Source: Fusibacillus kribbianus
Lineage (GTDB): Bacteria > Bacillota > Clostridia > Lachnospirales > Lachnospiraceae
NCBI RefSeq assembly: GCF_030053595.1
Contig: NZ_JASGBQ010000021.1
Span: forward strand, 1 to 53,895
Direction of reading: 5' to 3'
DNA length: 53,895 nucleotides
The first letter of the stretch is position 1; each line of letters begins with the position of its first letter. The notes under the pieces are model-generated. The model was not told the origin of the DNA. It saw only the letters and a program-made list of their open reading frames with translations, and did no database searches. The position numbers and the translations under genes are program-made. Shown here in pieces: positions 1 through 9,381 of this stretch.

Positions 1-12
1 GTTATCAGACAT
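1..12 (-). CDS. Start of a gene running off the left edge
   Basis: Only the first four codons (Met-Ser-Asp-Asn) lie in the window. The start is supported by an AAAGGAGG ribosome binding site eight bases upstream and by a plausible promoter further up. Nothing can be said about the product. Confidence 0.6.
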
Positions 13-52
13 GGTTTTAGCCTCCTTTGTGAGATTTTTGTGTGGTAACTTA

Positions 53-82
53 ATTCTACCAAACGGCTATAGACCATGTCTA
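53..82 (-). promoter_or_regulatory. Candidate promoter of the left-edge gene
   Basis: On the minus strand TAGACA (82-77) and TAGAAT (58-53) are separated by 18 bases and lie about 40 bases before the start codon at position 12. A second TATAAT is present near 110 but has no good -35 element. An inverted repeat (TTATCA/TGATAA, about 119-139) lies upstream and could bind a regulator. Confidence 0.4.
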
Positions 83-183
83 TTTTTATGAAATTGAATT
101 TGCGAAACTAATTATACGTTATCATGAAAAAGTGATAATCTTTCTGTAAGATTTTATTTAGTGGTATAAATAAATTTTACACC

Positions 184-220
184 AAGAGCCGGGGTTTTCG
201 TAGTCCCGGCTCTTATTTTT
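184..220 (+). terminator. Stem-loop with plus-strand T tract
   Basis: AAGAGCCGGG (184-193) pairs with CCCGGCTCTT (205-214) and is followed by ATTTTT in plus orientation. No plus-strand gene precedes it in the window, so it may instead act as a second stop for transcripts leaving the L,D-transpeptidase gene on the minus strand, where the tail is only A/T-rich. Confidence 0.5.
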
Positions 221-260
221 AATAAAAAGTGCTGCCGCACCAAAATTTTAGTACGACAGC
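220..260 (-). terminator. Terminator of the L,D-transpeptidase gene
   Basis: On the minus strand GCTGTCGTAC (260-251) pairs with GTGCGGCAGC (240-231), with two G-U wobbles and a 10-base loop. The stem is followed by ACTTTTTATT. It lies 26 bases after the stop of the 287-3031 gene and is a standard intrinsic terminator, probably ending the polysaccharide/wall-enzyme transcript. Confidence 0.75.
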
Positions 261-286
261 CCCGTAACTTTAACTCTTATTCTATC

Positions 287-3031
287 TTACGGATTCGGAT
301 CTGTCGGGTCCCATCTTTGATTACTCGGAATAGGATTCACTATCGGCCGATAAAACGGTCCCGGATTTGAACCGTCATTGTAAATAACCACCTTAGTATG
401 AAGGGGACATCTACTATAAATCCAGTATGCCTCACCGCATACTAACCGGATACAGCCCAGAGATTTATTAATTCCTAACATATTATAACCGACTGTCAAC
501 AACGTATGATTATCTCTTTTCTCATAGGTGATGGAGTGGAACAGGAAACCCTGACCGGCTGTCAGTCTGGTAGCATATTGAGCATACGTACCATTCACCA
601 TTGCTCTCCATCTATATTTTTCCGGCGTATAGAAGGTTCCGAGAGGTGTATCGTCTCCAGTGGACGTCAACATGGACTTGACTGGGATCACATATCCATT
701 GATTCCATCGTTTGCATATACCGTCAAACAGTTCATCTGTTTATTCAGTTTCAGAACATATGATGACTGTGGTCCAATTAGATCATCTACATTCTGGCAA
801 AGTACACCATTGGGATAGAAATAATACTTTAATCCTCCAATATACCGCCAGCCAGTCACTGCCGTACCATTTATAAGATAATATCGTTCTCCCAACGAAC
901 CATTCGTATCATACCAACCGGTCGATGTTCCATAGGAAAATACCGGTACAGCAGCATAACAAGCTGCCGCTGATGTTTTTCCTGTGTTATCTGTCACATA
1001 TACATGAGTTGTATAATTTCCCACCTCATAATTATGCTCATTGGCGAAAACCCAGCTTCCCGTAAAGCCACCATTATTTCCTTCTGTTTTCCAGACAATA
1101 TCATCCTGTCCATTATAATCACTCCAAGACGCGAACTGCATTTGGGTAATTGGATGAGCCGCCGCCACATCACAGGCTACATAATACCCCTGTCCTGTCA
1201 CATAAGCGACACGAAGATTGGAAATAACCGGTGCTCCGTCCTTTTCTCTTATCTGCACTGATACCGCATCGGAACAATTACTGTTATACCAGTTTACTCC
1301 ATCATATACTGCCGCATATACCTGATAATCATACCATTTCTCCGGCTCCCCGCTTCTATCCGTATAGGATGTCGCATTTACAGCACCAATCCACTGGTAA
1401 TCACCGGTTCCATGTTCCGCTCTCATGATTCCATATGTTTCCACATCTACGCAAGATGTCCAACTAAGATCGATTCCATAATACTCTGTCGCTGACACTT
1501 CTGCAGTAAAATTCTGGGGTGCCACCATTCCTGGCTCACCTGTAACAATTGATGAATACCCTTCATATCCCCAATTATTATCAACATAACTCAATGATTG
1601 AACCCGGTACTCATAACTTTTCCCCATGGATGCAGTCTGATCCAAATACTCTGTCTGCCAGGTACTTCCAAGCGCCTCCCACGATTCACTTCCGTCTGCT
1701 TTTCTCCAAACAAGATAGCCATTAACACCATTGACTGCACTCCAATTAATTTTTACAGAACGATAAGACAGCGGCTCTGCTGCAATCTGAGAAGGCCCTT
1801 TCAGAACACAACCAGACACTGCGGTTGTCTGCTCACCATTGTACCATTGTCCACTCTCTTCATCATACCATGCTCCGTATATCTTATAATAATAAGTTTT
1901 TTCTGGATCTAATCCAGCATCGTTATATGAAGTTCCCCACGCCGCAGCAATCCATGAATAGTCTCCATCAATCTGTTCTGATCTGAGAATTCCATAACAA
2001 GAAGCATTTCCCTCTGCTTGCCAACTGATTTTTATGCTATTCCATCCATAGCCCGCAGAAACCATCACATTCTTGGGGATTTGGGGCAAAAACTTAAAGC
2101 TTACTTTTTCGCTATCAGGTCCTGCCATCCAGAATCCATTCTCATACTTCAATGCAACAACATAATATGTATATTCTTTTCCAAACTGTACAGATGAATC
2201 CGCATAACTATTTCCCCATGCTGTCCCCACCTGTCTCCATGTTCCGCCTTCCTCCATGCGATATACGTAATAGGCATTCGCATAAGGAACTGCATTCCAG
2301 CGAAGTACTGAAGCCTTATCATCCTGATTTTCGATAGAAAGATTCGTTGCTCCTGTCAGCGCATACGGATCTTTTACACATATTTGAAGCGCTTCAGAAA
2401 AATCCCCATTATAATATGAACCATTCTTATAAACTGCAGCATACACCTTATAATAATACGTCTGCCCCGGATTAACTGTTACATCCTGATAACTCCGATT
2501 GGCAGTTGCCCCGATCCACTGATAATCTCCGTCTTTCGAATCGGAACGTAAGATTCCAAAAAGGTCTGCTCTTCCTTCCAGTTCCCATCCAAATTCCGCC
2601 GCCAAACTATCATTAATGATGTTAACAGTCGAGCAGACTCCTACTTTTGAAATACCGTCTACAACTACACTATAACCGCCATCATACCAACTTTCATTTG
2701 CATAAAGCATACTCTGGATTCGATAACAATACGGCTGGTTTATCTCTGCATTGGTGTCTCTGTATGAAGTTCCACATGTGGTTTCCACACGTGTCCATGT
2801 ACCTCCTCCATCATCCGAGCGATATACAATATAGGCCGAAGCATCAGGAACCTGATTCCAGGATACCATCAGATCCCCATTTTCCTGACAAGTCACTTCT
2901 ACACCATTTGGTGCTTCTAAAACATTCTTCCCCTCCGGCTCCTGCCCGTATACCAGGAGCGGTTGCGTAGACAAGCAGAAAACCAGAAAAATAGCCAATA
3001 TTTTCAACCATCGCTGTTGCTTTTTCTTCAT
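287..3031 (-). CDS. Secreted L,D-transpeptidase with Fn3-like, GBS-Bsp-like and wall-binding repeats
   Basis: This is a 914-residue exported YkuD-family L,D-transpeptidase, expected to form 3-3 peptidoglycan cross-links or attach proteins to the wall. The ATG at 3031 has a GGGAGG site and opens a Lys-rich signal peptide ending near VYGQ; an upstream in-frame start would only add 12 residues before the signal peptide. Six Fn3-like modules of about 95 residues follow, alternating between two types. Then come a GBS-Bsp-like module (APVISNLRVAYV onward), a glucan/choline-type wall-binding repeat (GWRYIGGLKYYFYPNG) and the catalytic domain with His832 (FHSITYE) and Cys860 in SLGCIRL. It lies 19 bases after the GH25 gene, so the two are probably co-transcribed. 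Family and catalytic residues are clear; the substrate is inferred. Confidence 0.9.
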   Translation of the reverse strand: MKKKQQRWLKILAIFLVFCLSTQPLLVYGQEPEGKNVLEAPNGVEVTCQENGDLMVSWNQVPDASAYIVYRSDDGGGTWTRVETTCGTSYRDTNAEINQPYCYRIQSMLYANESWYDGGYSVVVDGISKVGVCSTVNIINDSLAAEFGWELEGRADLFGILRSDSKDGDYQWIGATANRSYQDVTVNPGQTYYYKVYAAVYKNGSYYNGDFSEALQICVKDPYALTGATNLSIENQDDKASVLRWNAVPYANAYYVYRMEEGGTWRQVGTAWGNSYADSSVQFGKEYTYYVVALKYENGFWMAGPDSEKVSFKFLPQIPKNVMVSAGYGWNSIKISWQAEGNASCYGILRSEQIDGDYSWIAAAWGTSYNDAGLDPEKTYYYKIYGAWYDEESGQWYNGEQTTAVSGCVLKGPSQIAAEPLSYRSVKINWSAVNGVNGYLVWRKADGSESWEALGSTWQTEYLDQTASMGKSYEYRVQSLSYVDNNWGYEGYSSIVTGEPGMVAPQNFTAEVSATEYYGIDLSWTSCVDVETYGIMRAEHGTGDYQWIGAVNATSYTDRSGEPEKWYDYQVYAAVYDGVNWYNSNCSDAVSVQIREKDGAPVISNLRVAYVTGQGYYVACDVAAAHPITQMQFASWSDYNGQDDIVWKTEGNNGGFTGSWVFANEHNYEVGNYTTHVYVTDNTGKTSAAACYAAVPVFSYGTSTGWYDTNGSLGERYYLINGTAVTGWRYIGGLKYYFYPNGVLCQNVDDLIGPQSSYVLKLNKQMNCLTVYANDGINGYVIPVKSMLTSTGDDTPLGTFYTPEKYRWRAMVNGTYAQYATRLTAGQGFLFHSITYEKRDNHTLLTVGYNMLGINKSLGCIRLVCGEAYWIYSRCPLHTKVVIYNDGSNPGPFYRPIVNPIPSNQRWDPTDPNP

Positions 3032-3050
3032 TTTTCTTTCCTCCCAATAT

Positions 3051-6000
3051 TTAATAATATATAACATCCATATCTACATTTCCTGTAATTCCTGATACAC
3101 TTCCGCGGTCTGTATACTGCCACATCAGGTAACTTCTTGTATATGTAGTTGTCCCTTCATATGGATACACAGGAACTGTAAGCGGCCACTGGGCCACCCA
3201 AATTGAATAACGCTGCTCCAATTGATCAATCGCCCATGAATTCATCAGATATGATTTACTTCCATACATAAGTGGCGTATAGCCGTTTTCGGCAATCATA
3301 TCCAAAAATGTAATGGCATGACTGGTTCTCTGCTCTATAGAAAGACCAAACATCCGGCTCGTAGTTTTATCATACCCCTCACAGTCATAGGCGACTGGAT
3401 ATGTAATATTATAAGTTTGAATATAATTCAAAACCCACCTGGCTTCCTCCTCAGCTTCCTGTGGTGTGACTGCAGTTGAAAAGAAATATACACCCACATC
3501 CAGCCCCGCTGCCAGAGCTCCCTGCAGATTTTCTGCAGCTCTTACATCTTCAATAATAACTCCATCTGCATTTCTGCGATAACCGATTCGGATCATGGCA
3601 AAACGCACCTGAGTCTGCGCCACTTGATTCCAGTCGATATACCCATTATGATAAGATACATCTATCCCAAGAGCTTTCGTTGCTCTCGGCACCTGAATCA
3701 TATAAGCTTCACTGGTCTCACTGTTTATCCAGCTTCCATTAATATTGACCGCTGCATACACCTTATAGACATACTGCTGTTCGGGCAAACAGTCTTTATC
3801 CTCATAACTATTACTTGAGGAAGTACCAAGCCAAACGTAATCGCCATCCAGCCCCACGGCACGGAATATACCATAACACTGTGCTCCGGGCACTTCCGTC
3901 CATTGAAGACTGACTGTTCGGACATTTCCGTCTGCAGTTGCATGAACCCCCTCTGGTTTCAAAAGTCCCACTTGCTGGATTTGCGATTCAGAATACCCTG
4001 CTAAACCATACTGATTGTCCGCATATACCACACTCTGGACCACATAAGAATACTCCTCTCCTACCTGCAGGCCAGTATCGTAATATTCAGTTTCCCAACT
4101 TCCCCCCAGGAAAGTCTGAACATTTCCCTGCCTCCGATAAACATAATAAGCCGCTGCTCCTGAAACTTTTGACCAGGAAATTCGCAATGAGGTTGACGAC
4201 GCCATCTCAGTCGATATAGATTGAGGCCCTGGACAAACCTGACCGGATACCGTTTCCGACATTTCTCCATTAAGCCACGTGTTATTATTCCATGCTGCAG
4301 CATATAGCTTATAATAATAAGTCTTTCCCGTTTCCAAATTAGCATCTGTATAGCTCTGTCCACCAACAGCTGCCAACCACTGATACTCTCCATCAGGTGA
4401 CTCTGAGCGCATCACACCGTAAACACTTGCCCCCACCACCGAATTCCACGACAATCGGATTGCATTTGTTGCACCTCCCGGCCCTATCGACTGAATAGCC
4501 GGTGCTGCCATAAGTACCGTACCGCTTTCATAATCAGTATTTGCTCCAATTCCGGTTGCTCCATCAACCGTACAAAGCGTCTGAATCACATAATACCTAA
4601 CATCATGTGCTTTGAGACCTTGATGTATATATTCAGTCTGACTGACCACAGCTATACGAGACAGCTCACCGCCATTTTTCTCTGAACAGTATACTGCATA
4701 TCCAGCCGCACCATCCACTGAATTCCAAGTAACACGAAGGGAATTTCCCCCTTGACTATCCACCTGTACCGCATCAGGGGCTGCTATCATTTGACCAGAA
4801 ACTGCGGAGGAGGAAGCCCCATTATACCACATTCCGTTAAGCAATATACTTCCGTAAATCTTATAATAATAAATTTTTCCCGGCTCCAGATTCTCATCCG
4901 TATATGTCTGTCCGTTCACAGCCCCCAGCCACTGATACTCTCCATCAATAGCTTCTGATCTCAAAATTCCATAGACAGACACATTTTCTTGTGTATCCCA
5001 GGAAATTTTTACCGCATGGATACCGCTTCCCGGCTGCGTTTTCACATTCTGAATTGCCTTAAGCTGCGCAACCGTTAACCGTGGTAAACATTCCGGGCCA
5101 TTGACCCATCCAAATTCTGTCATTCTTGCTGGATACACCTTATAATAATACGCTTTTCCAGCTTCAAGATTCGCTTCAACATCGATATAAGAGGTTCCAT
5201 TGATAGCCCCCAGCCAACTGTAACTCCCCTCAGGGGAATCAGCCCGCATAATCCCATAATACTCTGCATTAGAAACCGATGACCAGGTTATCGTGTTTCC
5301 TTCTTCTGAAGAAGAGACCACTACCTCCTTCGGAGCAGTCATTAGAGGAACTTTTATGACCTGAGAACTTTCTCCGCTGACCCAGGTTTCTCCTGTATAT
5401 CGCATAGGAGTAATTCTATAATAGTAAGTTTTCCCTTCCTGCAGCCCTGAATCAATGTACTCATATGCCCATACGGATGCAACCCGCTGGTATCCTTCTG
5501 TTTCTGCCTCCGACCGGAAGACTGCATATGCATCAGCCTCTTCCACATAATCCCAGCCAATTCTAATTTCCTGTGCCCCTCTTTGCTCTACCAGATTAAT
5601 CGTTGGCGCTGTCAATTTATGACAATCAGCACATTCATCATCAACCGGCACTGCACAATCGTGCGTATACGAAACGTCATACTGTTCTTTCAAACGATAC
5701 AAAGTGTAACCATTTTGCAAATAACGATATTGCAAATTTTCTAATGTGTACTGCCCTCCCTTTCCATATCGGGTAATTTTTGTCTGGGGAGGCGTCTGTT
5801 CCGCAATGTCAATATAAACCATTATACCATCGGTATCGTATCCCACGTCATAAACTAAAACCGAATGGTTACCCGGATAAACAAAAGCATCTCCAATTAA
5901 CACATTATACACGCTCTGGGTAGCCACCTGATCTGCACGGCCAGGTATTCCGCTGGTTGTCAATCTCCGATTAGTATTCCAGGCCCAAGATACAAAAGCG

Positions 6001-7124
6001 CTACAGTCACTGGAATAATAAGGTGCCCTCTCATTATAATCCGAATAACTGGTATACATCAGACTATTCACATCCTGTATTGCACTGACAAATTCTGAAA
6101 ATCCAGCATCCCAGGGCACATATTTTGCCCGAACCGGTTGTCCATAAGGAATTCCCTGGTAATCCTTTCCTTTTTGGAACACATAATTACTTTCCCATCC
6201 CAGAATATCCTGTTGAGGAGTCCACTGTACCTCTAACATTTGGCGTGAGCGCTTAACAATATTTTTTTGCCGTTCCGATGCCCAGTCATATGCCGATGAC
6301 ACGCCTTCATTCAAAGTGGATGTTAAAGAAATCACATTTGAAATTTGCAAATTCTGTGCATTGTCCTCACAATATCCACATTCATCAGAATTTAATGCAT
6401 AAACTACCGCTGAACCTGCATATTCTTCTTCCTGATACATCTCTACCGCATCAGAAGCCGCTTTTGCCGTATCCAAAACAGACAGGTTTACCTGAAAAGT
6501 TTTTTCTTTACCATTCAGAATAATATGATCCTGTACCACATAATAGCTCCCCACCTGATTCAGCAATAAACTGCCATTATAATAAATCGTTCGATTCGGA
6601 AAAAGTCCTTTGCTATAAACATATCCTTTCTCTAAAGGAATATATGATGTGATCTGCGAATCCCCATTCCATACTGTCAACTTTCGATCTTGTATATTTA
6701 CAGTACAGATTCTGCCTGCAGACAAATAATATAGTTGGTTTCCTGAAATATAAAGCTGCTCTGCATCCTGTTCTGCCACAAAAAGATCACTGCTCTCCCC
6801 GGTATGTATATCTCTTTTTCGAATTACAGTTCCATTTTCCTGTCTTACCATATAATACAGATTTTCCTGGAAATAATTCAGATATTCTCCCAGATCTTTT
6901 GTGATCAGTATCTCAGACTCCCCTTCTTGTCGGTATATCCCACCATCTGACTCATTCACAAACCAAGTGTCGCCACTGGAATCGCTGACTACTCTTCCTC
7001 CGTTCATGACTATTTCAGGCTCATTACCTAAATCCGTCATGCGCTCTGCATTAACAATCTCGCCCTTCCAAAACACACTCAGAAGCATTATAAGAAACAG
7101 TATTTTCAATCCAGCTTTCCGCAT
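3051..7124 (-). CDS. Secreted bifunctional wall hydrolase: NlpC/P60-like domain, seven Fn3-like repeats, GH25 lysozyme
   Basis: This is a 1357-residue exported protein. The ATG at 7124 has GGAGTG upstream and opens a typical signal peptide; a GTG 33 bases earlier is possible but would put 11 odd residues before it. Residues of about 45-230 look like a beta-propeller-type region. A papain-like Cys domain follows, with Cys374 in DCSAFVSW and His420 in GNHSVLVYDVG (NlpC/P60 or amidase-like). Then come a CxxC-like spacer, seven Fn3-like modules and a C-terminal GH25 muramidase from about residue 1150 (GIDVSYHNG, Asp1247 and Glu1249 in AYDCEGYD). It should cleave both peptide and glycan parts of peptidoglycan. 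Its position, 48 bases after rgpF and just before an L,D-transpeptidase, ties it to wall-polymer maturation. GH25 is certain; the Cys domain is assigned from motif spacing only. Confidence 0.9.
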   Translation of the reverse strand: MRKAGLKILFLIMLLSVFWKGEIVNAERMTDLGNEPEIVMNGGRVVSDSSGDTWFVNESDGGIYRQEGESEILITKDLGEYLNYFQENLYYMVRQENGTVIRKRDIHTGESSDLFVAEQDAEQLYISGNQLYYLSAGRICTVNIQDRKLTVWNGDSQITSYIPLEKGYVYSKGLFPNRTIYYNGSLLLNQVGSYYVVQDHIILNGKEKTFQVNLSVLDTAKAASDAVEMYQEEEYAGSAVVYALNSDECGYCEDNAQNLQISNVISLTSTLNEGVSSAYDWASERQKNIVKRSRQMLEVQWTPQQDILGWESNYVFQKGKDYQGIPYGQPVRAKYVPWDAGFSEFVSAIQDVNSLMYTSYSDYNERAPYYSSDCSAFVSWAWNTNRRLTTSGIPGRADQVATQSVYNVLIGDAFVYPGNHSVLVYDVGYDTDGIMVYIDIAEQTPPQTKITRYGKGGQYTLENLQYRYLQNGYTLYRLKEQYDVSYTHDCAVPVDDECADCHKLTAPTINLVEQRGAQEIRIGWDYVEEADAYAVFRSEAETEGYQRVASVWAYEYIDSGLQEGKTYYYRITPMRYTGETWVSGESSQVIKVPLMTAPKEVVVSSSEEGNTITWSSVSNAEYYGIMRADSPEGSYSWLGAINGTSYIDVEANLEAGKAYYYKVYPARMTEFGWVNGPECLPRLTVAQLKAIQNVKTQPGSGIHAVKISWDTQENVSVYGILRSEAIDGEYQWLGAVNGQTYTDENLEPGKIYYYKIYGSILLNGMWYNGASSSAVSGQMIAAPDAVQVDSQGGNSLRVTWNSVDGAAGYAVYCSEKNGGELSRIAVVSQTEYIHQGLKAHDVRYYVIQTLCTVDGATGIGANTDYESGTVLMAAPAIQSIGPGGATNAIRLSWNSVVGASVYGVMRSESPDGEYQWLAAVGGQSYTDANLETGKTYYYKLYAAAWNNNTWLNGEMSETVSGQVCPGPQSISTEMASSTSLRISWSKVSGAAAYYVYRRQGNVQTFLGGSWETEYYDTGLQVGEEYSYVVQSVVYADNQYGLAGYSESQIQQVGLLKPEGVHATADGNVRTVSLQWTEVPGAQCYGIFRAVGLDGDYVWLGTSSSNSYEDKDCLPEQQYVYKVYAAVNINGSWINSETSEAYMIQVPRATKALGIDVSYHNGYIDWNQVAQTQVRFAMIRIGYRRNADGVIIEDVRAAENLQGALAAGLDVGVYFFSTAVTPQEAEEEARWVLNYIQTYNITYPVAYDCEGYDKTTSRMFGLSIEQRTSHAITFLDMIAENGYTPLMYGSKSYLMNSWAIDQLEQRYSIWVAQWPLTVPVYPYEGTTTYTRSYLMWQYTDRGSVSGITGNVDMDVIYY

Positions 7125-7172
7125 TCTATATTCACTCCGTTCAGTAAACCTCAACACTTACTTCCTTCATTA

Positions 7173-9359
7173 TTATTCTATTGCTCTTGACACTTTTAAT
7201 GAAACTTTCAGCCCCCGTGCCTTAGGATATTCACTAAGAGAAATGTCAATCCAAGGATCTGCATTTTTAAAAACAAGAATATTCCCATCATGTATTCCAT
7301 TATCAATACACCGCTCTAACGCAATCTTTTGTTTCCGCTTATACGGGAGTAATAATTCCAGGCACACATCTTCTAAACAAATCCCCCCCGTCTCTCCCGG
7401 ATCAAATCGAACCTTCAGCGGCATATTACGGATATCCCACTCAAAAAACACATCCAGATATCCAGATTTTCCGATTATAGGTTCTTTTCGAATCACATGA
7501 TTCTCCCGGTATCCATCTCCTTTATCCAAATACAATGAAACCGGAAATATTCCGGATAGTTCTTGGCGATTTTCCAATATTTCTGTCATTTTGTGGCAAA
7601 CCGCTGTATAGTTTCCGCCTTCGATCTTATTATAAAAAATCACTTTATTCATTTCACGAAGCATATATGTGAGATTCGTCAGTTCAACGGCTGCCCCCTC
7701 TTCGCTGAATACCCAGGCCGGATAATAACCGGCATCCTGAGACACCAAGCCATACACACGTTCGATTGTATGGGAAATTGTAGAATCATTTTCCACCCCC
7801 CCTTGTGAAAAGTCCTTATATTCCCACTCATATTTAAAAAGCTTATACAATGCCTTTGTACGAAACCAAAACATATTACCGATTGGTGCAACGGGCTCCT
7901 TTTCCGGATTTAATTTTATTTTTAAATCGAGCTGTAAAGCCATTTTTTTTACATTTTCGAAATTATCCATCCATTCTTTTCCTAACAACGAATGGAAACA
8001 TGCATGATTAGGAGTTGATGGACATAACAACCCCAAACGTGAATTTTCCTCAAACAATCGTATGATATTGCGAACCTGATGCTGATTTTTTAAGATATTT
8101 GAAATACATTTATATGTCCAACTCATGCCCTGCAGCTGAGGATCAAACAATTGCGACTGCTCATCGTGTGCGAAGCAGACATAGTCATAAGCAAATATAA
8201 TATCCTTTGCTCCAACCAAAAGCGCGCTAACATCTCTGCCTATGCTCTCTACCAACCGAATTTCCATTTGATACGGTAAATTCTGAAATGCTTTTTGCAA
8301 TCTGCACTTCTTTTCTTCGCTATCAGTTGTAATATAAATATCAGTTCCTTCCGGCATTGATTTCACATAATGGACACATTCGTCCAGAAGATGCTCATAA
8401 TAAAAATGATAAATTAATGCGACCTTCTTTGTTCTAAGAATCTCAGAAATATCTTCTGATTTTTGTTCAGCTACAACATAATTCAAATTCAGACAATTCT
8501 TAATATCCGCTATATTACCAATTCGTAAAATGTGATCCCATATCAAATCAACATTATAATCCGTTTTTGTCTTCAAATATTCCATTAACTGAACAGAATT
8601 TTCCCCATACGTTTCATGAAGCAATTCTGAATAATCATTTATAAAGCTCTGTCTCATGAAAAAAGGACACTTCTTCTTTGCCAGAAGTTCTGCCGGTATT
8701 TTCAATAGCGGCTGGTAACTGCAATCTTCCAAACCATCCCAATGAGCATAAACACCCCAGCGATATCCCTGTTTTTCAAAATGCTCTGTCAAGGTTGTCT
8801 CAAAATAAGCAACAGATTCCTCATAATTATGGATTTCAGGCACTGTATTCCAATAATCTTTAAAATCATTGCTAACCAAAATAGTATTCCGAAAAGACAA
8901 AAAATGACACTGGACATATCTTTGAATATTCTCTTCTTCCTCCAGGTCATTTATGGTAGACGTGTTCCTGTAGAACTCTGAAAGTCCCCAAAAATCGAGG
9001 TCCTTATCTTCCATAGATGTAAACATCTCTTCAACAGGATAAACCGGTCCCATAAGTTCAGAATCAATCAAAACCAATTCATCATAAGAACATAGTTTTT
9101 CCCAGCCAATTTGGTCAAAGGAATATTGATATGCTTCCATGGCAAACCCTTTATTTTCCCTCTCCCATATCGAATCTGTAACTAAAGTAAGCTTTTCCCG
9201 TCCCTCTGCTGTTAATGTCCCGTTTGCAACCACATATATATCTTTGACGCACGACTTCAGTTCTTTCAATGCATACAATACATAATCATCCACAATTCCA
9301 TCTTCATCGTGAAAGAAATAAATTAACACTCTGTTGGCTGCTTTTTTATCTAACTTCAT
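7173..9359 (-). CDS. rgpF: RgpF-family rhamnan synthesis protein (second copy)
   Basis: This 728-residue protein belongs to the RgpF family (rhamnan synthesis protein F), known from streptococcal rhamnose-glucose polysaccharide loci, where it takes part in extending or decorating the polyrhamnose chain in the cytoplasm. The motifs RVLIYFFHDEDGIVDDY, LKSCVKDIYVVANG and ALIYHFYY.HLLDE recur in the same order in the upstream neighbour at 9382-11604, so the two are tandem paralogues that have clearly diverged. There is no signal peptide. It starts 22 bases after its paralogue's stop, consistent with one mRNA. Family assignment is strong; the exact sugar and linkage cannot be read from sequence. 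Confidence 0.85.
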   Translation of the reverse strand: MKLDKKAANRVLIYFFHDEDGIVDDYVLYALKELKSCVKDIYVVANGTLTAEGREKLTLVTDSIWERENKGFAMEAYQYSFDQIGWEKLCSYDELVLIDSELMGPVYPVEEMFTSMEDKDLDFWGLSEFYRNTSTINDLEEEENIQRYVQCHFLSFRNTILVSNDFKDYWNTVPEIHNYEESVAYFETTLTEHFEKQGYRWGVYAHWDGLEDCSYQPLLKIPAELLAKKKCPFFMRQSFINDYSELLHETYGENSVQLMEYLKTKTDYNVDLIWDHILRIGNIADIKNCLNLNYVVAEQKSEDISEILRTKKVALIYHFYYEHLLDECVHYVKSMPEGTDIYITTDSEEKKCRLQKAFQNLPYQMEIRLVESIGRDVSALLVGAKDIIFAYDYVCFAHDEQSQLFDPQLQGMSWTYKCISNILKNQHQVRNIIRLFEENSRLGLLCPSTPNHACFHSLLGKEWMDNFENVKKMALQLDLKIKLNPEKEPVAPIGNMFWFRTKALYKLFKYEWEYKDFSQGGVENDSTISHTIERVYGLVSQDAGYYPAWVFSEEGAAVELTNLTYMLREMNKVIFYNKIEGGNYTAVCHKMTEILENRQELSGIFPVSLYLDKGDGYRENHVIRKEPIIGKSGYLDVFFEWDIRNMPLKVRFDPGETGGICLEDVCLELLLPYKRKQKIALERCIDNGIHDGNILVFKNADPWIDISLSEYPKARGLKVSLKVSRAIE

Positions 9360-9381
9360 GTATTCGCCCCATTCTATATCT

